Origin: Armatimonadota bacterium
Lineage (GTDB): Bacteria > Armatimonadota > Zipacnadia > Zipacnadales > FEN-943
DNA: 5,641 bases
NCBI GenBank assembly: GCA_026419655.1
Contig: JANZZA010000439.1
Span: forward strand, 1-5,641
Direction: 5' to 3'
This document shows positions 1 to 2,845 of this stretch, piece by piece; the first letter of the stretch is position 1, and each line of letters begins with the position of its first letter. The translations under genes were made by a program, and so were the position numbers. The notes under the pieces were generated by a model that saw only the letters and a program-made list of their open reading frames with translations, made no database searches and was not told where the DNA came from.

Positions 1-215
1 GGCATCGGCTTGAAGCGGCCATTCTTGAGCTGGATGATCATCTCCTCGAAGGCGCGGACGTAAAGCATTACCTCGAAGATGCGCAGAGCTTCCTCGCGAG
101 ACAGTCCTTCGTCGAGAGCCTGCTTCACGTCACCGTTCCAGCGAAAGCGTGGCACCGGCGGGATTTCTTCCACAGCCGGCGTGAAGTCTGGCAAGACATC
201 ATAGTCGAGCGGCAT
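1..215 (-). CDS. 2-oxoacid dehydrogenase E1 component, alpha subunit (N-terminal part, cut by left window edge)
   Basis: Only 71 codons plus two bases are present, starting at ATG 215-213. The family's E1 alpha subunit pairs with E1 beta to decarboxylate a 2-oxoacid (pyruvate, acetoin or a branched-chain oxoacid) using thiamine pyrophosphate, and passes the acyl group to an E2 lipoyl carrier in the cytoplasm. The recognisable part is residues 41-71, EEALRIFEVMLYVRAFEEMI followed by IQLKNGRFKPM. This matches the first conserved helix of E1 alpha proteins (LLxxYxxMLxIRxFEExIxxLxxxGxI). Residues 1-30 form a Pro- and acid-rich leader (DVLPDFTPAVEEIPPVPRFR) with no signal peptide. Full family members are about 320-370 residues, so roughly four fifths lies outside the window. 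The TPP-binding GDG motif and the phosphorylation loop are not visible, so the substrate cannot be told. The start is supported by a ribosome binding site five bases upstream. Family assignment is fairly sure; the exact complex is unknown. Confidence 0.8.
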   Translation of the reverse strand, partial: MPLDYDVLPDFTPAVEEIPPVPRFRWNGDVKQALDEGLSREEALRIFEVMLYVRAFEEMIIQLKNGRFKPM

Positions 216-220
216 AACTT

Positions 221-229
221 TCACCTTCC
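221..229 (-). promoter_or_regulatory. Ribosome binding site of the E1 alpha gene
   Basis: On the minus strand the sequence before ATG 215 reads GGAAGGTGA, then five bases, then the start. AGGTGA is complementary to the anti-Shine-Dalgarno end of 16S rRNA. This fixes the start codon, since no other in-frame ATG with such a site lies nearby. Confidence 0.75.
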
Positions 230-305
230 AGACGGATGCGGTCTAAAGAACCTAAGGGTATGTTCAACAGGTAGGGCACTGGAACAACCAGGGCCGACGG
301 GCAGC

Positions 306-334
306 ATGATACCCTTGTGACTGTCTTCCGCCAA
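306..334 (-). promoter_or_regulatory. Predicted sigma70-type promoter driving the E1 alpha gene
   Basis: The minus strand shows a -35-like TTGGCG (334-329, four of six consensus bases), a spacer of exactly 17 bases (328-312) and a -10-like TATCAT (311-306, five of six). Transcription would start near 299 and leave an untranslated leader of about 84 bases before ATG 215. That leader contains a small imperfect stem at 275-295 (GGC-A-CTGG paired with CCAG-G-GCC around a five-base loop). A weaker alternative nearer the gene, TTGAAC at about 267-262, has no good -10 partner. This is prediction by eye; no transcript data are available. Confidence 0.4.
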
Positions 335-346
335 GGTCTCGAGACC
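335..346. promoter_or_regulatory. Perfect 12-base palindrome abutting the -35 box; candidate operator or activator site
   Basis: GGTCTCGAGACC reads identically on both strands and ends directly next to the predicted -35 hexamer of the E1 alpha promoter. If transcription starts near 299, its centre (340.5) lies at about -41.5, the position used by class II activators that touch RNA polymerase at the -35 region. A dimeric regulator is the natural candidate. A 12-base perfect palindrome is expected about once or twice by chance in a window of this size, so only the placement makes it notable. Confidence 0.3.
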
Positions 347-379
347 ATATAGAACCGCTATATGGCACTATGCGGTTTT
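345..379. repeat. Two overlapping, mutually exclusive inverted repeats upstream of the E1 alpha promoter
   Basis: The first inverted repeat is CCATATAG (345-352) and CTATATGG (358-365), eight perfect pairs around a five-base spacer. The second uses AGAACCGC (351-358) and GCGGTTTT (372-379), eight pairs including one G-T, around a 13-base spacer. They share bases 351-365, so only one could fold at a time in RNA. The first also overlaps the end of the 12-base palindrome at 335-346. They lie upstream of the predicted promoter, so a protein-binding role in DNA fits better than a leader attenuator, unless transcription begins further upstream. Confidence 0.35.
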
Positions 380-418
380 GATGTGTCGGGCAACCGCCAG
401 CAAAGCCGACATCTCCTC

Positions 419-595
419 TTAGGACTCCTCTCCGAGAAACTCCACCATAAGACCCGTTTCCCTGCGCCACCGTGGAAAACTCTTCTGTTCTTCTCCCGTC
501 CCGCAAGTCCGCCACAAGAAGGCAGGTACCATAAAAACACCCGAGCAGGCCTCGCCAACCGCGGCCTCGGCGCTATCTATGCAAACAATCGCCAT
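419..595 (-). CDS. Small hypothetical protein, 58 residues, possibly a truncated remnant
   Basis: ATG 595-593 is preceded on the minus strand by AGGAG nine bases upstream, a good ribosome binding site. The frame encodes 58 residues beginning MAIVCIDSAEAAVGEACSGV and ending in EFLGEES before TAA (421-419). About 60% of third codon positions are G or C, compatible with real coding in this GC-rich DNA. It starts 77 bases after the end of the DUF2207 gene. I do not recognise a family. It has three cysteines and no clear membrane segment or signal peptide. The same frame stays open after the stop for 16 more residues (EEMSALLAVARHIKTA) to TAG at 370-368, so the TAA may be a CAA-to-TAA nonsense change. 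A terminator-like hairpin at 533-570 falls inside the frame and argues against translation. It could equally be a chance frame in intergenic DNA. Confidence 0.25.
   Translation of the reverse strand: MAIVCIDSAEAAVGEACSGVFMVPAFLWRTCGTGEEQKSFPRWRRETGLMVEFLGEES
533..570 (-). terminator. Possible rho-independent terminator after the DUF2207 gene
   Basis: On the minus strand CCGAG (570-566) pairs with CTCGG (545-541). Further GCC-GGC pairing inside is possible with a three-base bulge. GTG and then five T residues (537-533) follow. It lies about 100-140 bases past the DUF2207 stop codon and would separate that gene from the E1 alpha gene. The outer stem is short and the loop long, so it is weaker than the hairpin at 2753-2787. 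Confidence 0.35.
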
Positions 596-672
596 AGTAG
601 CCTTCTCCTGGCGCAATGGGCACCTTCAGAAGGCCAAAGAAGCAGTCAGACAGGGCCGCAATAGAGAGAGGT

Positions 673-2652
673 TCACCAGCCTCCGCCACCGCCTCCTCCA
701 CCTCCTCCACCACCCCCTCCACCACCTCCACCCCCACTACCCGACCCCGAGGGCGCCGACGTAAGCGTATTGCTCATGCTCTGCAATCCCCTGAGCAAGC
801 CATCGGAGACACGCTGCAGGGAAGGCAGACCGCCGCCTCCCGGCCCCGGCACCCCGATACCACCACCCTCTCCATATCGGCCGGCCCGGGCGTCGGCCCA
901 ACTGCTGCCAACCCAAGCCGGAGCCTCCACCTGCTCCTCTTCTAGCTGGCGGACCAGCTCATCAGCCACTCCAAAAGCGTAAGCGTAGGGTAGATACTTG
1001 TCCAAAATCTCGGCGGCACGCGGCAGGCCGCCATAGTCACGCAGGCTTGAAAGATAGCGCCTGAAAGCAGCCCACTTCGCGCATTCCTCGGCCCCTCGCA
1101 GCGTAAACCGCGGCATAAAAACCCCGAAAAGCCAGACTGTTAATGCCACGAGGAATGCCCCGAAAACAAAGAGGGCTTCGTGGCGGTTGAGCAGTAAGGT
1201 GCCCGGGTTCAGACCTAGTAAAAACAGGAACGCTCCCAGCCAAGCGAAACCGAGAAAACCCGCAGCCCTCGGAGCACGCCGCAAAGCCGCAGTACTGATG
1301 AGCAGGAAAGCACCTAACACGGCTGGTATAATCCAAAGGGGGGCCGGTCCAACCAGCAGATTTCGGTCCGTCATCCAGGCCAGATACCCAACCCCAGCCA
1401 CGAACCCAAAGCCAAAGTATCTGCCTTTCACCAGCGACGGATCCTCAACCCAAATGCCCTTGCGCTGCAAGGACTTGCGGAGCATATCTGCGACCTTGGG
1501 CACTGTGGTATAGAACTTGTCCTTTAGAGCGCTAAGTCGGGTGGTTTTCCCAGGCTGCGATAAGCGCAGACCACGCAGTACACGCTTCTCGAAGGGAGCA
1601 AGGCCTCCGGGATCGAGTAGTAGTTCAAACTCGACTTCGTGCGCCTTGGTCCCGTACTTAGTCATCCTGAGAACGCCCCGCCGGGCGAGGTCGAGAATCG
1701 AGCCAATGATTTCTGCAATGCCTGCCGACCCGCCGCGCAAAAGGCAACCCGCCTCGGCTGGCTTGAGGTCAGAAGGTGGGTCAGGCAAGTATTCCGCCAC
1801 CGGCCCGACCTCTGGCTCCACGCCTTCTTTAAGAAACAAGAGCAGCATTAGCCCGAAGCCCACCGTGACAGTTCCCAGCCAGACGGGTAGATACAGCCAC
1901 CGGTCGAAAGCCTGGCGCGGATGCAAACCAGCCCGCACGGCCCCAGCAGGCCAGGTTATGCGAAATTCCATGTCCTGGCCTGGCGGCAAGTCGCTGGCCG
2001 CAAAGGTCCATTTCTGAAGGTGCCCTGCGGCGTCAAGCTGATCGGCAATCGAAGAATTGTAGCGACCAGGCTTATCAGGGCTTGCAGAAACTACAAGTCC
2101 AGGCTTTCCCCCTTCCCGCGTCACCTCCCCTGGACGGTAGGGCTGTGGAAAAACGACCGTTACGACGGCCCGCTTGATGTCGGATTCACGGTCGGGAAAA
2201 ATCGGCTTCCAGTAAAGCTCATCCCGGTTGCCGCGCCTCGCTACGGCACCCAAGACCCGGTACTTAATGGTGAAAGTTACCCGCGTATCGTCGTAGGGTG
2301 GGTCAGCCACCTCCCGGCTCCGCCACTTAACTCGCAACCGGTTGCCGTGACGCTCAAGGATGAACCCACCCTTGTGTTTCACCGAGCCATACTTGTACTG
2401 TCGCGGGCCTTCCCAGACCTCGATGCGCCGGTAGCCCTCACAGTCCGAAAGCTCAAGGTCCCGATACCCACCGTTCCAATCCCCATCAAAGACGTATGTC
2501 TGAACCTCGGTCACGTCGAGGTTGCCGGTGGGCAAAATGGCAATGGTGACCTCGACCAGGTCCCAAGAAAGGCTGCGGGCGGAAACAGGCGCTGCAAGGG
2601 CAACCAGGCCCGTCAAACTTACAAGCGGCCAAACTGTAGCGGTTCTGCACAT
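673..2652 (-). CDS. DUF2207-family membrane protein with glycine-rich C-terminal tail
   Basis: This 659-residue protein has the layout of the DUF2207 family of predicted membrane proteins, whose biochemical role is not established. Residues 1-25 look like a signal peptide (MCRTA, hydrophobic VWPLVSLTGLVALAAP, cleavage after VSA). Residues 28-245 form an exported beta-rich domain, with ELYWKPIFPDRESDI at 145-159 in the place where the family carries its YW motif. A membrane segment lies at about 252-274. A cytoplasmic stretch follows with the family hallmark DPPSDLKPAEAG (291-302) and EIIGSILDLARRGVLRM (314-330). Four more hydrophobic segments lie near 410-427, 433-456, 463-482 and 491-513. 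The helical end carries DKYLPYAYAFGV (551-562), also typical of the family. The tail has GEGGGIGVPGPGGGG (595-608), then 19 consecutive glycines and a terminal Trp. The frame could start at GTG 2703, but ATG 2652 is chosen because it directly begins the signal peptide and has AGAGG nine bases upstream. No lemA-type partner is visible on either side. Family assignment is confident; function is unknown. Confidence 0.88.
   Translation of the reverse strand: MCRTATVWPLVSLTGLVALAAPVSARSLSWDLVEVTIAILPTGNLDVTEVQTYVFDGDWNGGYRDLELSDCEGYRRIEVWEGPRQYKYGSVKHKGGFILERHGNRLRVKWRSREVADPPYDDTRVTFTIKYRVLGAVARRGNRDELYWKPIFPDRESDIKRAVVTVVFPQPYRPGEVTREGGKPGLVVSASPDKPGRYNSSIADQLDAAGHLQKWTFAASDLPPGQDMEFRITWPAGAVRAGLHPRQAFDRWLYLPVWLGTVTVGFGLMLLLFLKEGVEPEVGPVAEYLPDPPSDLKPAEAGCLLRGGSAGIAEIIGSILDLARRGVLRMTKYGTKAHEVEFELLLDPGGLAPFEKRVLRGLRLSQPGKTTRLSALKDKFYTTVPKVADMLRKSLQRKGIWVEDPSLVKGRYFGFGFVAGVGYLAWMTDRNLLVGPAPLWIIPAVLGAFLLISTAALRRAPRAAGFLGFAWLGAFLFLLGLNPGTLLLNRHEALFVFGAFLVALTVWLFGVFMPRFTLRGAEECAKWAAFRRYLSSLRDYGGLPRAAEILDKYLPYAYAFGVADELVRQLEEEQVEAPAWVGSSWADARAGRYGEGGGIGVPGPGGGGLPSLQRVSDGLLRGLQSMSNTLTSAPSGSGSGGGGGGGGGGGGGGGGGGGW
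676..760 (-). repeat. Low-complexity GGN tract encoding the poly-glycine tail
   Basis: The last codons of the DUF2207 gene form a GGN run. Nineteen uninterrupted glycine codons occupy 735-679 and are followed by Trp TGG (678-676). A Gly/Ser stretch (SGSGS, 750-736) precedes it. All of GGA, GGT, GGC and GGG are used, so this is not a pure DNA microsatellite. The mixed codons suggest the poly-glycine is held by protein-level selection, although such tracts can vary in length by slippage. Confidence 0.8.
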
Positions 2653-2752
2653 GATGTTCCGCCTCTGGCCGGGCGCGCTCACTGTCCACATATCCGAGCA
2701 CACTCTTGGCGGCAGTCTCTGAAAATCGAGAAAGATCTTACTGACGGCTTTC
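2653..2752 (-). other. Upstream leader of the DUF2207 gene; no convincing promoter
   Basis: These 100 bases separate the terminator-like hairpin from ATG 2652. They contain the ribosome binding site AGAGG at 2666-2662 (nine bases before the start). They also contain an in-frame GTG at 2703-2701 and an ATG at 2691-2689, which could extend the protein by 17 or 13 residues. I could not find a well-spaced -35/-10 pair: GATATG near 2695-2690 is the only -10-like sequence and it lacks a good partner. The DUF2207 gene may depend on partial read-through from the GH20 gene or use another sigma factor. Confidence 0.4.
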
Positions 2753-2787
2753 CTGGGGGAAACCCTTTGAAAAGTGTTATCCCCCAG
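2753..2787. terminator. Strong stem-loop between the GH20 and DUF2207 genes, probable (bidirectional) terminator
   Basis: On the minus strand CTGGGGGA (2787-2780) pairs perfectly with TCCCCCAG (2760-2753). After one bulged T, AAC pairs with GTT. After an A-G mismatch, CTTT pairs with AAAG, leaving a TC tip. That gives about 15 pairs in 35 bases. It starts 58 bases beyond the GH20 stop. No U-run follows it immediately on the minus strand. On the plus strand it is followed by ACCCCCTTCCCAAAC and five T residues, and the minus strand has the matching A-run before it. This symmetric layout resembles terminator elements I recall from other GC-rich bacteria, where hairpin and G-rich flank are kept together, but I could not check that. 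As a terminator it would end GH20 transcription. Confidence 0.55.
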
Positions 2788-2845
2788 ACCCCCTTCCCAA
2801 ACTTTTTCATCCTATCCCCACCACACGCCCCAGACCAGGGCGCCA

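Noticed and set aside
264..515. 83-residue minus-strand frame in the same gap
   Set aside because: It covers the predicted promoter and palindrome, overlaps the better-supported frame at 419-595, and has no recognisable features.
362..664. 100-residue plus-strand frame in the 457-base gap
   Set aside because: No ribosome binding site before the ATG, which sits inside an inverted repeat. The composition is not protein-like, and it runs against all neighbouring genes.
2653..2703. GTG start that would extend the DUF2207 protein by 17 residues
   Set aside because: The extension MCSDMWTVSAPGQRRNI precedes a normal signal peptide, whereas ATG 2652 begins the peptide directly and has its own ribosome binding site.
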